52,038 nucleotides of DNA from Paracoccaceae bacterium (lineage in GTDB: Bacteria > Pseudomonadota > Alphaproteobacteria > Rhodobacterales > Rhodobacteraceae), in assembly GCA_902606585.1 (NCBI GenBank), contig CACLGX010000009.1, forward strand, positions 1 through 52,038. Direction: 5' to 3'. Position 1 is the first letter of the stretch. Each line of letters begins with the position of its first letter. The notes beneath the pieces are model-generated. The model was not told the origin of the DNA, ran no database searches, and saw nothing but the letters and a program-made list of their open reading frames with translations. Of the stretch, positions 9,226 to 18,322 are shown in pieces. Position numbers and translations under genes: made by a program.

Positions 9226-10638
9226 CTATTTTTCTAAGATTTTGTCGATAGCATGCTCGGCGTTGTTGGGTTTCGCAGGCGGCATTTTTTGTATATCTGA
9301 AACTTGTTTTCCGTGACCTTTTATATCCGAACAGATGTTTCGATCTTTTTGAACAAATCGTCCGCGCACGAGCGTGTGCACTGGTGCACCGGTTGTTTTA
9401 AAATTTTCAAAGGGTGTTATTTTTCCACGACTGTGCAGATTTGCGGCTTTTATGGTTTCTTTCCTATGAATATCGATAACTGTGATGTCAGCGTGAGCTC
9501 CGATAGATATATTTCCCTTGTGCGGCCATAGGCCAAAAGCTCGCGCAGGATTTTCTGAAGAAATTTTTACATAATGTTCTAAAGTTATCTTGCCTTGATT
9601 TACGGCCGTGAGCATCAAAGGCATTTGTGTTTCAACTCCAGGAAACCCGCAGTCAGCTTCCCAAATACTTTCTTTCATCTTCTCTGCTGCGGTATGAGGA
9701 GCATGATCTGTAGCAATCATATCAATCACACCATTTCTAAGAGCTTTCCAAATTTCATCAGAGTCACTTTTTGTTCTGACTGGTGGATTTACTCTAATAA
9801 CGGATCTAAGATTTTCGTAATTCGAAGTGTCAAGGTACAAATAACAAGGACAAGTTTCACCAGTGATATCTACGCCGCGAATTTTTGCTTCATTGAGTGG
9901 TCGAAGCTCTCCTGCAGAAGAAATGTGTAATACATGAATACGAGCCCCTGTCCATTCTGCTAACACTGCAGCACGAGAAACTGCTTCAATGGCAACGATT
10001 TCTGGTCTCGCATCTAAATGATTTAAAGGCTCGTTTTTGCCGGCTTCTTCCAACTTTTTTTGCCTGTGGGCCATAATCGAGGCTGTTTCAGCATGCAAGG
10101 ATATCCTCAGTCCTGCTTTCGCTATTTTTTCAAAGCCTTCTAGCATAGCGCCCGTGGAGGGTGAAGGCAAATTTCCAAAAGTATTTCCCATAAAACATTT
10201 GAATGCATTTGCACCATCAGAGATTAAACTGTCAATCTCATTCAAATTATCTTCTGCCAATAACCCATAAATTCCAAAGTCAACGCAGGCTTTTTCAGCT
10301 AGAGCTTTTTTTTCGCTTAATTCTACAGCGGATCTAGTAGGTGGATTTGTGTTGGGCATTTCAAATATTGTAGTCACTCCGCCCATAGCAGCTGCCTGGG
10401 TTCCTGTGTACCAATCTTCTTTATAAGAATAACCTGGCTCGCGAAAATGCACATGCACATCAATAGCTCCTGGAATTATATATTTTCCAGTAACATCAAA
10501 GATTTTTTCGGCACTGCCTAACGTTCCAGGTGCGCCAAGAGCCGATATTTTTTCGCCTTGAATGGCCATATCAATTAATTTTGTCTTGCCTCCCGATACA
10601 ATATGGGCTCCCGAAAATATTAAATCATGATGTTTCAT
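9226..10638 (-). CDS. Allantoinase/dihydroorotase-family cyclic amidohydrolase
   Basis: This 470-aa enzyme has the full ligand set of the cyclic-amidohydrolase group: H62 and H64 (AIDVHVHFREPG), carboxylated-lysine candidate K147 (AFKCFMG), H182 (LHAE), H238 (LHIS) and D311 (ATDHAPH). The FREPG and EMPNTNPPT motifs are shared by dihydroorotase class I and allantoinase. Position 264-268 reads CPCYL where many allantoinases have CPHYL, so the assignment stays broad. The start is the ATG at 10638, one base after the SDR stop; an upstream in-frame start would overlap the SDR. It is probably a catabolic ureide hydrolase, because a pyrimidine-biosynthesis gene would not be expected among importer and hydrolase genes. 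Confidence 0.85.
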   Translation of the reverse strand: MKHHDLIFSGAHIVSGGKTKLIDMAIQGEKISALGAPGTLGSAEKIFDVTGKYIIPGAIDVHVHFREPGYSYKEDWYTGTQAAAMGGVTTIFEMPNTNPPTRSAVELSEKKALAEKACVDFGIYGLLAEDNLNEIDSLISDGANAFKCFMGNTFGNLPSPSTGAMLEGFEKIAKAGLRISLHAETASIMAHRQKKLEEAGKNEPLNHLDARPEIVAIEAVSRAAVLAEWTGARIHVLHISSAGELRPLNEAKIRGVDITGETCPCYLYLDTSNYENLRSVIRVNPPVRTKSDSDEIWKALRNGVIDMIATDHAPHTAAEKMKESIWEADCGFPGVETQMPLMLTAVNQGKITLEHYVKISSENPARAFGLWPHKGNISIGAHADITVIDIHRKETIKAANLHSRGKITPFENFKTTGAPVHTLVRGRFVQKDRNICSDIKGHGKQVSDIQKMPPAKPNNAEHAIDKILEK

Positions 10639-10639
10639 A

Positions 10640-11431
10640 TTAAAGTGCTGCCCAACCACCATCTACTGGCAAATCTACGCCAGTTATTTGTCGCGCTCTT
10701 TCAGATGCTAAAAAAATCACTGCATCTGCAATATCTTGGTCCTTGCTGATGCGACCTAATGCGTAATCTTCGCAATGTTTATCTACAGCAGCTTCTTCTG
10801 AAATATTAAATTGTGAAGCTACTTGAGGAACAACTTTTTCTCTAAATCTAGGACCGTCAACCATTCCTGGTGCAACCAAATTCACATTAATATTATAACG
10901 TCCAAGTTCTAATGCAAAGCTTTTTGTAAGGCCTCGAAGGCCCCATTTTGAACTAGAATAGGAGAGCCTCATCGCACGGCCTCTCATTCCAAAAGTCCCC
11001 CCTATGTTTATAATTTTACCACCGCCCGCCTTTTTCATTACCGGGGCAACTTCCCTTATGACGCTGAATACTCCGCTTAAGTTCAATTTAATTATATCGT
11101 CAAATTCCGTTTCCGACGTTTCCAATCCAGTTTTTCCAATAGGCCCCGTTCCACCTGCAACATTAACCAAAATATCAATTTTTTTTGTCCATGACTTGAC
11201 GTCTCTTATTGCTCTTTCAACCATTTGCCCTTTGGTAACATCGCATTTAATTGCCTTAGCTTTTACACCCAAATGCTCCGCGTCTTCAACAACTGGCTCA
11301 ATAGCTCCCATATCTCTGCCTAACAAAGCTAAATTGACGCCTTCTTTGGCAAGTGCCATAGAAATAGCCCGGCCCATGCCCTTTGCTGGCCCAGTGATAA
11401 CAGCAGTTTTTTCTTTTAATAGAAGATCCAT
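10640..11431 (-). CDS. Short-chain dehydrogenase/reductase
   Basis: This 263-aa NAD(P)-dependent oxidoreductase has the Rossmann motif TGPAKGMG (13-20), the NVAGG segment (90-94) and the active-site pair Y158/K162 (YSSSK). The usual catalytic Ser position falls in INIGGTFG, where I see Gly/Thr instead of a clear Ser; this should be checked by alignment. The C-terminal GVDLPVDGGW is standard. It is the first gene of the minus-strand run toward the allantoinase-like enzyme, separated from it by one base, so the two are co-translated. Its substrate is unknown; a ring or side-chain carbonyl is plausible from context. Confidence 0.87.
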   Translation of the reverse strand: MDLLLKEKTAVITGPAKGMGRAISMALAKEGVNLALLGRDMGAIEPVVEDAEHLGVKAKAIKCDVTKGQMVERAIRDVKSWTKKIDILVNVAGGTGPIGKTGLETSETEFDDIIKLNLSGVFSVIREVAPVMKKAGGGKIINIGGTFGMRGRAMRLSYSSSKWGLRGLTKSFALELGRYNINVNLVAPGMVDGPRFREKVVPQVASQFNISEEAAVDKHCEDYALGRISKDQDIADAVIFLASERARQITGVDLPVDGGWAAL

Positions 11432-11747
11432 TTAATGCGTGGTAACTTTTAAACTAAATTTTCGCAATTGTAACCTAGTAAAAAATCTCCTGCAATCAAT
11501 TTCCTGCTGTCAAATAGAGGTCAAAATCATACTGCTAGATGTCGATGCGTAAAATTAAAGAGGAATCAGAAAATTGTATAAAAGCTGGGCCTGTACACTC
11601 TTTTTAAGTCTGACAGAAATTTGTTGTTTTAGGATCTATAAAAACATCTCATCCTTGTTGCGATGATTAATGTCTTTTCTTGGATCAAATGGAGGGTGGC
11701 GGATACTTAATAACTTTGAACAGGAAGATAGTTTGAATAAATACTTG
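11432..11747. other. Intergenic space, 316 bases, no gene recognised
   Basis: Neither strand contains a convincing coding frame; the longest plus-strand frame with an ATG here is about 20 codons. On the minus strand a TTGACA hexamer lies near 11508 upstream of the SDR gene, but I do not find a matching -10 box at 16-18 bases. This is therefore only a possible promoter area for the SDR/allantoinase/importer run. Confidence 0.4.
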
Positions 11748-13247
11748 TTATTTTTCCAACCATCCTAGATAAAATTTTTCGACTGTCGATAAAATGTTTT
11801 TAGAAACATTTCTCCGACTTAATTCTTCAAAAGTATCCTTTCGAGACAAATCTTGGTGGATTTGATCTAAAATATTTTTATGATCAACTTTTACGAAACG
11901 TTTATCTTTGTAGATGATCTCGCCACCTACTATAACAGTTTTTACGCTGCTTCGCTTAGCGCGCCTTAAAAGTACGTCAAGTAATGGTATGTCATTATCT
12001 TGATAAGGCCATGTAATATCCTTCCAATCAAAAAGTACAATGTCGGCAGACATGCCCGTCTTTAATTTTCCAATGCTTTCAGAAAAAGGTGTAGTCAAAG
12101 CGCCGTTCTCAGTAGCCATTTTGAAAATTTGTGCTGCACTAGGAAATGGTTTTTGATGCCCCGCTGGACGGTGTAGCGTCAAGGCAAGGCGCATTTCCTG
12201 AAGCATATCTCTATCATCGTTTATACCTGCCTCATCGATTCCAAGTGCTATTGGCACGTTTCCATTTAAAAAAGAGTTTATATCTGTAGTTCCACTTTTT
12301 AGACGTAAGTTTGATGAACAATTATGACATAAACATGCTCCCCGTTTAGACATTAAAGCGATATCATCATCGTTCATCCATACACCATGGCCAATAGTCA
12401 TTTGCGGTCCTAACAAGCCTAAGCTGTCGATAAATTCGAGTGCAGTACCACCGGTTCTGCGTTTAGCATATTCGGCCTGATAGGGGGTTTCTAACAAGTG
12501 CATGTGTATCTTTGCACCCGTTTGCTCTGCGATTTTGGCCGTTGTTTCTAACGCACGATCTGATAGCCAATGTAGATTGGCAGGAGCAAGTTGGACCTCT
12601 ATCAGGTCATTATATTTATACTTTGATTTTAAGATATTAAAAACTTCCAACTGCTCATCCAAAGACAGAGAAAAACTACGCAAATATTTGGATGCATCTG
12701 AGCGAAGTTGTGAAGGTAACAATTCAATAAATTTTTCGTCAGACTCATAGATCATTCGATTTTGATCCCGAAGCGCAAATGAATATGACGCCCGCATACC
12801 TACTTCGGTATAAGCACTTACTATTTTAGTGGCTCGATCTAAAACTGAAGGCAGATTTCCAGGAGCGCGACTTTGTAAGTGTTGTACAGTAGTAACACCA
12901 GAGGAAATCATTTCGAACGCTGAAAAAAGCGTATCCAATCTGGGGCATAGATCACGCATCTTTACGCGTTCAGCAAACCATAGCTCTAACGGTTGGTCTC
13001 TCGCTCCCAACTGAAACGGAGTGAGGCCGACATGATGGTGCGCATTTATAAAGCCGGGCGTAGCCACAATACCAGTACCACCAATTTCAGGTTCAGTCTG
13101 ATATTTTTGCCGTAATTCAACGGTGGGCCCAATTTCTTTAATTATACCATCTTGCACAAAGACGGCTGAGTTTTTTAAAATAACTGGCTCATTATTGCGA
13201 TCAACTTCTATAATGAGCGCATCAGCAACAATTAAATTTTTATGCAT
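11748..13247 (-). CDS. Second TRZ/ATZ-type amidohydrolase
   Basis: This 499-aa metal-dependent hydrolase is a distant paralogue of the one at 7551-9050. Likely ligands are H70 and H72 (INAHHHVG), H250 (MHLLET), H287 (IGHGVW) and D338 (LGIDEAG). The start is the ATG at 13247, preceded by TTTTGAGG with a six-base spacer; a TTG at 13259 would place the ribosome-binding site inside the gene. The C-terminal tail of about 60 residues is charged and lacks an obvious domain. It is divergent from the binding-protein gene at 13487, so the 239-base space between them probably holds two promoters. It likely deaminates or hydrolyses an imported heterocycle; exact substrate unknown. Confidence 0.85.
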   Translation of the reverse strand: MHKNLIVADALIIEVDRNNEPVILKNSAVFVQDGIIKEIGPTVELRQKYQTEPEIGGTGIVATPGFINAHHHVGLTPFQLGARDQPLELWFAERVKMRDLCPRLDTLFSAFEMISSGVTTVQHLQSRAPGNLPSVLDRATKIVSAYTEVGMRASYSFALRDQNRMIYESDEKFIELLPSQLRSDASKYLRSFSLSLDEQLEVFNILKSKYKYNDLIEVQLAPANLHWLSDRALETTAKIAEQTGAKIHMHLLETPYQAEYAKRRTGGTALEFIDSLGLLGPQMTIGHGVWMNDDDIALMSKRGACLCHNCSSNLRLKSGTTDINSFLNGNVPIALGIDEAGINDDRDMLQEMRLALTLHRPAGHQKPFPSAAQIFKMATENGALTTPFSESIGKLKTGMSADIVLFDWKDITWPYQDNDIPLLDVLLRRAKRSSVKTVIVGGEIIYKDKRFVKVDHKNILDQIHQDLSRKDTFEELSRRNVSKNILSTVEKFYLGWLEK

Positions 13248-13449
13248 TAGCAGCCTCAAAATTTTTGATATTATTTTTTTTAGACAAGGTTATAACCTTC
13301 ATAAGAACAATTTATTTCTTTAATCTTGACTCATTAATGCGTGATTTCTGCCAAATACTGCCGAAGTTTGATTAAAATTTAAACAAAGATCAGTTTTTTG
13401 CTCTGCGAATTAAACTAAAAAATGCAATTGTACAATTTTACTTATACCC

Positions 13450-13470
13450 CCAGATAAATATATTATCTGG
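13450..13470. promoter_or_regulatory. Inverted repeat just upstream of the binding-protein gene
   Basis: The sequence CCAGATA (13450-13456) and its complement TATCTGG (13464-13470) flank an AT-rich 7-base centre. The repeat ends immediately before the Shine-Dalgarno sequence GAAAGGG of the solute-binding protein. It could be an operator for a dimeric regulator, or a leader hairpin affecting translation. No regulator gene is encoded next to it. Confidence 0.45.
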
Positions 13471-13486
13471 TGAAAGGGATTTAATA

Positions 13487-14536
13487 ATGCTTAAAAATTA
13501 TTTTAAAATCATCATTTCGAGCGTTTTCGCAATGATGATAGCAGGGATTGCTAGTGCGGGCGGCCATTTGAAGGAGATCAATTTTTCTTTAGACTGGGCC
13601 TGGCAAGGAATGCATGGACCATTCTTACTCGCAAAAGATCGAGGGTACTATGAAGAAGCTGGCTTGAGTGTAAGTTTTGATCGAGGCTTTGGATCAGGCG
13701 ATACAATATCAAAAATCGCTGCTAAAGCTTACCCGATGGGTTTTGCTGAAGGGACTAGCCTTTTAAAGTTCAATGCTGAAAATCCAGATGACCAGGTTAT
13801 CACTGTGCTTGTTATTAATGATCAGTCCCCAACTGGTGTTATCTCTACTAAATCAAACGGAATTTCAAAGCCATCAGACTTGATGGGAAAGAAAGTTTCT
13901 GCAACCCAAAGCGCGGCAACTGTCTTATTGTGGCCAGTATTTGCTGAGATTAATAACTTAGACCCAGATGGGATCGAATATCTTTTTGTTGAGCCTTCTT
14001 TGCGAGATTCAATGGTGGTGCAGGGACAAGCTGACGCTACTTTCGGTTTTTCGTCAACCACTGTGCTTAATATGGTTCAAGCTGGTGTGCCGGAAGATGA
14101 AGTGACATACTTTACAATGGCGCAATACGGCTTAAAACCTTACAGTTCGTCAATTATTGTCCGTAAAGACTATGCTGCAGAAAATCCTGATATCGTAAAA
14201 GGATTTGTTGAGGCAACAGTGAAAGGCATGATTGATATGCTTAATGATCCGGATGCAGGTATAGCATTATTGAAAAAACAAGAACCTTTGATTGATGTAA
14301 AAATTGAAACTGCACGTTGGTATTTGGCTGAAGAGCTCGCTATACTAACACCTGAAGTTGTAAAAAATGGTATCAGTGTGGTTGATCGGGAACGCTATGA
14401 AACAGCAGCTAAGCAGGTAGCTGGGGCTTTCGATTTGCCGATTAAACCGAACATGGATGATTATTATGATCCAAGTTTTCTGCCTCCTCTAGAAATGCGG
14501 CAAATACCACAGGCAGTTAAAGACAGACTAAAATAA
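13487..14536 (+). CDS. ABC transporter substrate-binding protein, NMT1/THI5-like (SsuA/ThiY class)
   Basis: This 349-aa periplasmic protein has a signal peptide (MLKNYFK, then a hydrophobic stretch ending IASA, with likely cleavage near residue 24). The mature start KEINFSLDWAWQGMHGPFLLA, followed by KDRGYYEEAGL, is diagnostic of the NMT1/THI5-like family. These proteins bind sulfonates, nitrate, riboflavin or thiamine-pyrimidine precursors and hand them to SsuC/SsuB-type transporters. A clear GAAAGGG lies before the ATG and a strong terminator follows. It is the only binding protein near the permease/ATPase pair at 5749-7385, so they likely form one importer split over two strands. The aromatic LDWAWQG region could stack on a planar ring, which fits the hydrolase context. 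Confidence 0.9.
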   Translation: MLKNYFKIIISSVFAMMIAGIASAGGHLKEINFSLDWAWQGMHGPFLLAKDRGYYEEAGLSVSFDRGFGSGDTISKIAAKAYPMGFAEGTSLLKFNAENPDDQVITVLVINDQSPTGVISTKSNGISKPSDLMGKKVSATQSAATVLLWPVFAEINNLDPDGIEYLFVEPSLRDSMVVQGQADATFGFSSTTVLNMVQAGVPEDEVTYFTMAQYGLKPYSSSIIVRKDYAAENPDIVKGFVEATVKGMIDMLNDPDAGIALLKKQEPLIDVKIETARWYLAEELAILTPEVVKNGISVVDRERYETAAKQVAGAFDLPIKPNMDDYYDPSFLPPLEMRQIPQAVKDRLK

Positions 14537-14563
14537 AACGTTGTACACAAACAACCCAAAAGC

Positions 14564-14598
14564 ATGGCGTCATCCTATGATGGCGCCATTTTTCTTTT
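14564..14598 (+). terminator. Rho-independent terminator of the binding-protein gene
   Basis: An 11-base stem (ATGGCGTCATC paired with GATGGCGCCAT, one G-T wobble) with loop CTAT is followed by TTTTTCTTTT. It lies 28 bases after the stop codon of the binding protein. Confidence 0.9.
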
Positions 14599-14796
14599 CT
14601 TACCGTTAGAAGTGAAACCATATAAAAATTGAATGAGATATATATTCTATGTTATATAATTTTTTCATCAAACAAGCCCTTTATTAGGGTTAATGGTACC
14701 TTAGAAATAAACTTCCTCGCTAAAAAAAGCCAGGTAAGTAGCAAGGGACGAAAATATTTTGAGCAAGGTTGTTTATTCTAAGAATACCAACTTTAG

Positions 14797-14979
14797 GCTG
14801 GTCAGATCAACGGCCTGCCTGTAACCATCTCTGTCTTTCATTATTTGGATTGCAAAGATTTTTCAACTTTGCCAACCGATTGGGATAAGATTATCGGGTT
14901 CGCCCGCGATCAGCGTCTGAGCTTTTTCAGCATTCTAGTGAGTGAAGCGATTCAAGCAAAACTAAAAGTAGCACAGTGA
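14797..14979 (+). pseudogene. Possible gene remnant, 60 codons without a start
   Basis: A frame between a TAG (14794) and a TGA (14977) encodes AGQINGLPVTISVFHYL, then a region with DWDKIIGFARDQRLSFF, ending QAKLKVAQ. It has no ATG, GTG or TTG start with a ribosome-binding site near the beginning, but its amino-acid composition looks protein-like. It may be the C-terminal remnant of a lost gene; I do not recognise the family. The rest of the space from 14599 to 15167 shows nothing else beyond AT-rich DNA. Confidence 0.3.
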
Positions 14980-15167
14980 TGCGCTATTTTTTAACTTGCT
15001 TACAAACAGCTCAAGTTAATCTCACAAATTCTGACTAAGTTGATATCCTTGTTATTTATGCCTTTTCAATTTTCATAATTTCTGTTTTAGGAAAATAGGC
15101 TTGAGTTAAATCTTCCAACCAGAATCTATATACTAAGCCTCTGCAAAGTCAAAAATAAGGTATATTC

Positions 15168-16340
15168 TTGAAAGATTATTTCCAGAGAAAACCCCAAGAT
15201 GCTGTATTTACCAGTTTTTTTTTATATGCATTTAGCCTAGGAACGTTATTTCCGCGCTTAGGTGACCTTCAAACTCAAATAGATATTGATAAAGCAACGC
15301 TCGGGTTTGCCTTGATAGGTTTGCCACTAGGTGTTCAGTTTACTCTTTTATTTGCAGATAGAATAGTGCGCAGGTTTAATTTTAGACTTATTTTGATGAT
15401 GGGGATACCTTTGCTGGGTATCTCACAGGTCCTTGCTGCGCTCTCGAAAAGCCCGTATACGTTTGCAGGAATTTTAATGCTAGGTGGGGCTGCAATTGCG
15501 GTTATAGAAGTTGCAGTAAATTTAGAGGCTGATCGAGTAGAGGCGCATATCGGCCATCGTATCATGAATCGCTCCCACGCTTATTGGAGTTTTGGTTTTT
15601 TTGGTGCTGGCATTGTAGGTGCGGGCTTTTCTCAATTAGGTATCTCGCCATTTTCAAATTTCGCATTGATCGCAGGCATGTCCAGCTTTTTAACGATTTT
15701 GCTTTTTTCAAAATATAACGCCGCTAAATCTCGTAGGCAAAGCGTAGTGGTGAAAAATAAAGGCTTTGTTTGGCCTTCAAAGGGTATTTTGTTATTGGTG
15801 TTCTTTTCTCTTTCGGCAATGCTTGTTGAAGGCGCAAGTATTGATTGGTCAGTAATTTTTATGAGGGATATTTTTAATACTGTTCCTATAGTGAGTGGTC
15901 TTTCATTGGCCTTGGCCGCGATCGCTCAAGGAATTATACGTTATTTTGCAGATCAGTTTGTTGATAAGTATGGTCCGGAAAGGGTCTCTCTTTATAGTCT
16001 AATTGCCATGGTTTTGGGTGTAGGCTGCGTTGTATTTTCATTTGAGCCTACTACGGCATTGTTGGGCTTTATCTTGATGGGTGGAGGCAGTGCTGTAATT
16101 TTCCCACTGGCTATGTCAGCAGCGGCACAAAGCACTGATAAAACTCCTGAGGAGAATGTTGCATCATTGGCACAGTTTGTATTTGTAATTTTTTTGCTTG
16201 CCCCACCAATCTTAGGGTTTGTAGCTGAATACGCAGGTTTGCGTTGGTCTTTTGCCTTATGTTTTCCACTATTGATCGTCAGCTTTTTTACAATACATTC
16301 CCTCAACGTTCAAAAAGATGAAAAAAAGAACGCTTATTAA
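15168..16340 (+). CDS. Major facilitator superfamily transporter
   Basis: This 390-aa polytopic inner-membrane protein has about 12 hydrophobic helices. It starts with FTSFFLYAFSLGTLFPRLGDLQ and has the usual loop 2-3 arginines (DRIVRRFNFRLI) and a second half with DKYGPERVSLYS. The start is a TTG with TAAGG seven bases upstream; no in-frame ATG lies near the N-terminus. It resembles the sugar/drug MFS branch in which the first helix is preceded by a short basic tail. The GST gene begins 26 bases after its stop, suggesting co-transcription with detoxification genes. Substrate unknown. Confidence 0.85.
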   Translation: MKDYFQRKPQDAVFTSFFLYAFSLGTLFPRLGDLQTQIDIDKATLGFALIGLPLGVQFTLLFADRIVRRFNFRLILMMGIPLLGISQVLAALSKSPYTFAGILMLGGAAIAVIEVAVNLEADRVEAHIGHRIMNRSHAYWSFGFFGAGIVGAGFSQLGISPFSNFALIAGMSSFLTILLFSKYNAAKSRRQSVVVKNKGFVWPSKGILLLVFFSLSAMLVEGASIDWSVIFMRDIFNTVPIVSGLSLALAAIAQGIIRYFADQFVDKYGPERVSLYSLIAMVLGVGCVVFSFEPTTALLGFILMGGGSAVIFPLAMSAAAQSTDKTPEENVASLAQFVFVIFLLAPPILGFVAEYAGLRWSFALCFPLLIVSFFTIHSLNVQKDEKKNAY

Positions 16341-16366
16341 TAAGAAAATAGATTAGGATAAGCTCA

Positions 16367-17347
16367 ATGGGTGTGCTTCAAGAAGGGAAATGGGTGGATC
16401 GCTGGTATCAAACAAAGGATACTGATGGTCGTTTTGTTCGAAAATCGGCATCATTCAGAAACTGGATCACTTCAGATGGTACTGCTGGTCCCTCAGGAAT
16501 GGACGGCTTTAAAGCTGAAAAAGGGCGTTATCATTTATATGTGTCTTTAGCGTGCCCTTGGGCTCACCGAACTTTGATCCTAAGGAGTTTAAAAGGTTTG
16601 GAGTCTTTCATTTCTGTGTCAGTTGTTCACTGGTTTATGGCTGAGGATGGGTGGACATTTGAACCTGGTGAGAATGTTATCCCCGATATGATAAATGGCT
16701 TCGAATTTTTGCATCAGGTGTATACTGCCGCCGCTCCCGATTACTCGGGGAGAGTTACAGTACCTGTTTTGTGGGATACAAAAAATAAAACAATAGTGTC
16801 AAATGAGTCTTCGGAAATTATACGTATGTTGAATAATGCATTTGACGAGTTAGGAGCTAAACCGGGTGATTACTTTCCTGAAGAATTTCGTACAGAAATT
16901 AATGAAATAAACAGGCGCGTATATTCGTCGTTAAATAATGGTGTCTATAAATGTGGATTTGCAACGACCCAAACGGCTTATCAAGAAGCTCTTATTCCAC
17001 TTTTTGATACTTTAGACTGGCTTGAAGATAAGTTATCGAGCAATCGTTACCTTGTAGGAAATTTTATAACCGAAGCAGATTGGAGACTTTTCACTACATT
17101 AGTACGTTTTGATCCAGTATATTTTGGTCACTTTAAGTGTAACATTCGACGTTTAGTGGACTATCCAAACCTTTTTGGTTATGTGCGTGACCTTTACCAA
17201 GTGCCCGGTGTTGCTGGGACAGTGAATATGCAACATATCAAAAAGCATTATTATGGCAGTCATGAGACGATTAACCCAACTCGAATTATTCCTGCTGGGC
17301 CCTATATAAATTATTTAGAGCCTCATTCGCGGGCCGACTTAAACTAA
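16367..17347 (+). CDS. Glutathionyl-hydroquinone reductase-like GST (ECM4/YqjG family)
   Basis: This 326-aa protein matches the Xi-class GSTs, which remove glutathione from glutathionyl-hydroquinones. The catalytic cysteine C63 sits in LACPWAHRTLILR, the family's CPWA motif. The VPVLWDTKNKTIVSNESSEIIRML block forms the glutathione site, and the helical domain contains YLVGNFITEADWRLFTTLVRFDPVYFGHFKCN, all characteristic. AGGA lies eight bases before the ATG. It lies between an MFS transporter and pirin on one strand, a grouping that suggests handling of quinones or aromatic oxidation products. The reaction is by family; its own substrate is not shown. Confidence 0.9.
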   Translation: MGVLQEGKWVDRWYQTKDTDGRFVRKSASFRNWITSDGTAGPSGMDGFKAEKGRYHLYVSLACPWAHRTLILRSLKGLESFISVSVVHWFMAEDGWTFEPGENVIPDMINGFEFLHQVYTAAAPDYSGRVTVPVLWDTKNKTIVSNESSEIIRMLNNAFDELGAKPGDYFPEEFRTEINEINRRVYSSLNNGVYKCGFATTQTAYQEALIPLFDTLDWLEDKLSSNRYLVGNFITEADWRLFTTLVRFDPVYFGHFKCNIRRLVDYPNLFGYVRDLYQVPGVAGTVNMQHIKKHYYGSHETINPTRIIPAGPYINYLEPHSRADLN

Positions 17348-17390
17348 TTTATTTATTAAATTCTAGACTTTTAGATCATGGGGAATGAGT

Positions 17391-18320
17391 ATGTCTATTC
17401 GACCAATAAACTTTAGCAGCCAGGCAAAACCCGCCATGGAAGGTGCAGGTGTTCATCTTAACCGTGTATTTGGTTTTGGGGAAACAGAACCCTTCGATCC
17501 TTTTTTAATGATGGATGACTTTAGAAATGATGATCCAAATAAATACGTCAAAGGCTTTCCATGGCATCCGCACCGAGGCATTGAAACAATTACATATGTG
17601 CTGAAAGGTAACGTTGAGCATAGTGACTCTTTAGGAAATAATGGAACATTAAGTGATGGTGACGTTCAATGGATGACAGCAGGCTCTGGCATAATACATC
17701 AGGAAATGCCCTCAGGAAATGAGCTCGGTCAGATGCATGGATTTCAGTTATGGGCGAATTTGCCGCGAGATCAAAAAATGTGTACGCCCCGATATCTTGA
17801 TATAGCTTCGAAGGAAATTAATACGCTAACAGATGATGATGGAACGCATATTCGAGTGATAGCAGGAGATTACCGTGGCTATAAAGGCTTGGTTGATGGG
17901 ATTGACACAGATCCCTCTTATTTAGATATAAGTCTTATGCCTAATGTTAAGAAGAGGTTTCCATTTGATACACGTAGACAAGGATTTGCCTATATTTTTG
18001 AGGGTTCTGCTAATTTTGGCAATTCATCTATTCCTTTTGGAGTCAATGTTGAAAAAGAGTTTAATGGGCGGGAAGTGAAAATAAGGGACCAGTCTGGTAA
18101 TCGCACTTTAGTTGTATTTGGTGATGGTGATGAGGTTGAGGTTGTATCAGGCGAGCAAGGTGTTCGTTTTCTTCTAATCTCTGGCGCGCCTTTACGTGAG
18201 CCAGTAGCCTGGCATGGACCGATTGTGATGAATACAAGAGCTGAACTTCAGCAAGCGTTTCGTGAACTTAATACTGGTGATTTTGTTAAAACTGGTGCCC
18301 AAGGCGTCTTTGGCTCTTAA
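17391..18320 (+). CDS. Pirin family protein
   Basis: This bicupin protein (309 aa from the ATG at 17391) has the pirin metal box FPWHPHRGIETITY, the H...E ligands in SGIIHQEMP, and the DGDVQWMTAGSG strand. Pirins bind a single metal; some have quercetin 2,3-dioxygenase activity and others are regulators. Two ATGs lie six bases apart; GGGGA at 17380-17384 gives a normal six-base spacing only to the second (17391), so I prefer it over 17385. The gene lies 37 bases after the GST gene on the same strand. Its end nearly meets the convergent small gene at 18323, with no terminator between them. Confidence 0.9.
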   Translation: MSIRPINFSSQAKPAMEGAGVHLNRVFGFGETEPFDPFLMMDDFRNDDPNKYVKGFPWHPHRGIETITYVLKGNVEHSDSLGNNGTLSDGDVQWMTAGSGIIHQEMPSGNELGQMHGFQLWANLPRDQKMCTPRYLDIASKEINTLTDDDGTHIRVIAGDYRGYKGLVDGIDTDPSYLDISLMPNVKKRFPFDTRRQGFAYIFEGSANFGNSSIPFGVNVEKEFNGREVKIRDQSGNRTLVVFGDGDEVEVVSGEQGVRFLLISGAPLREPVAWHGPIVMNTRAELQQAFRELNTGDFVKTGAQGVFGS

Positions 18321-18322
18321 TT

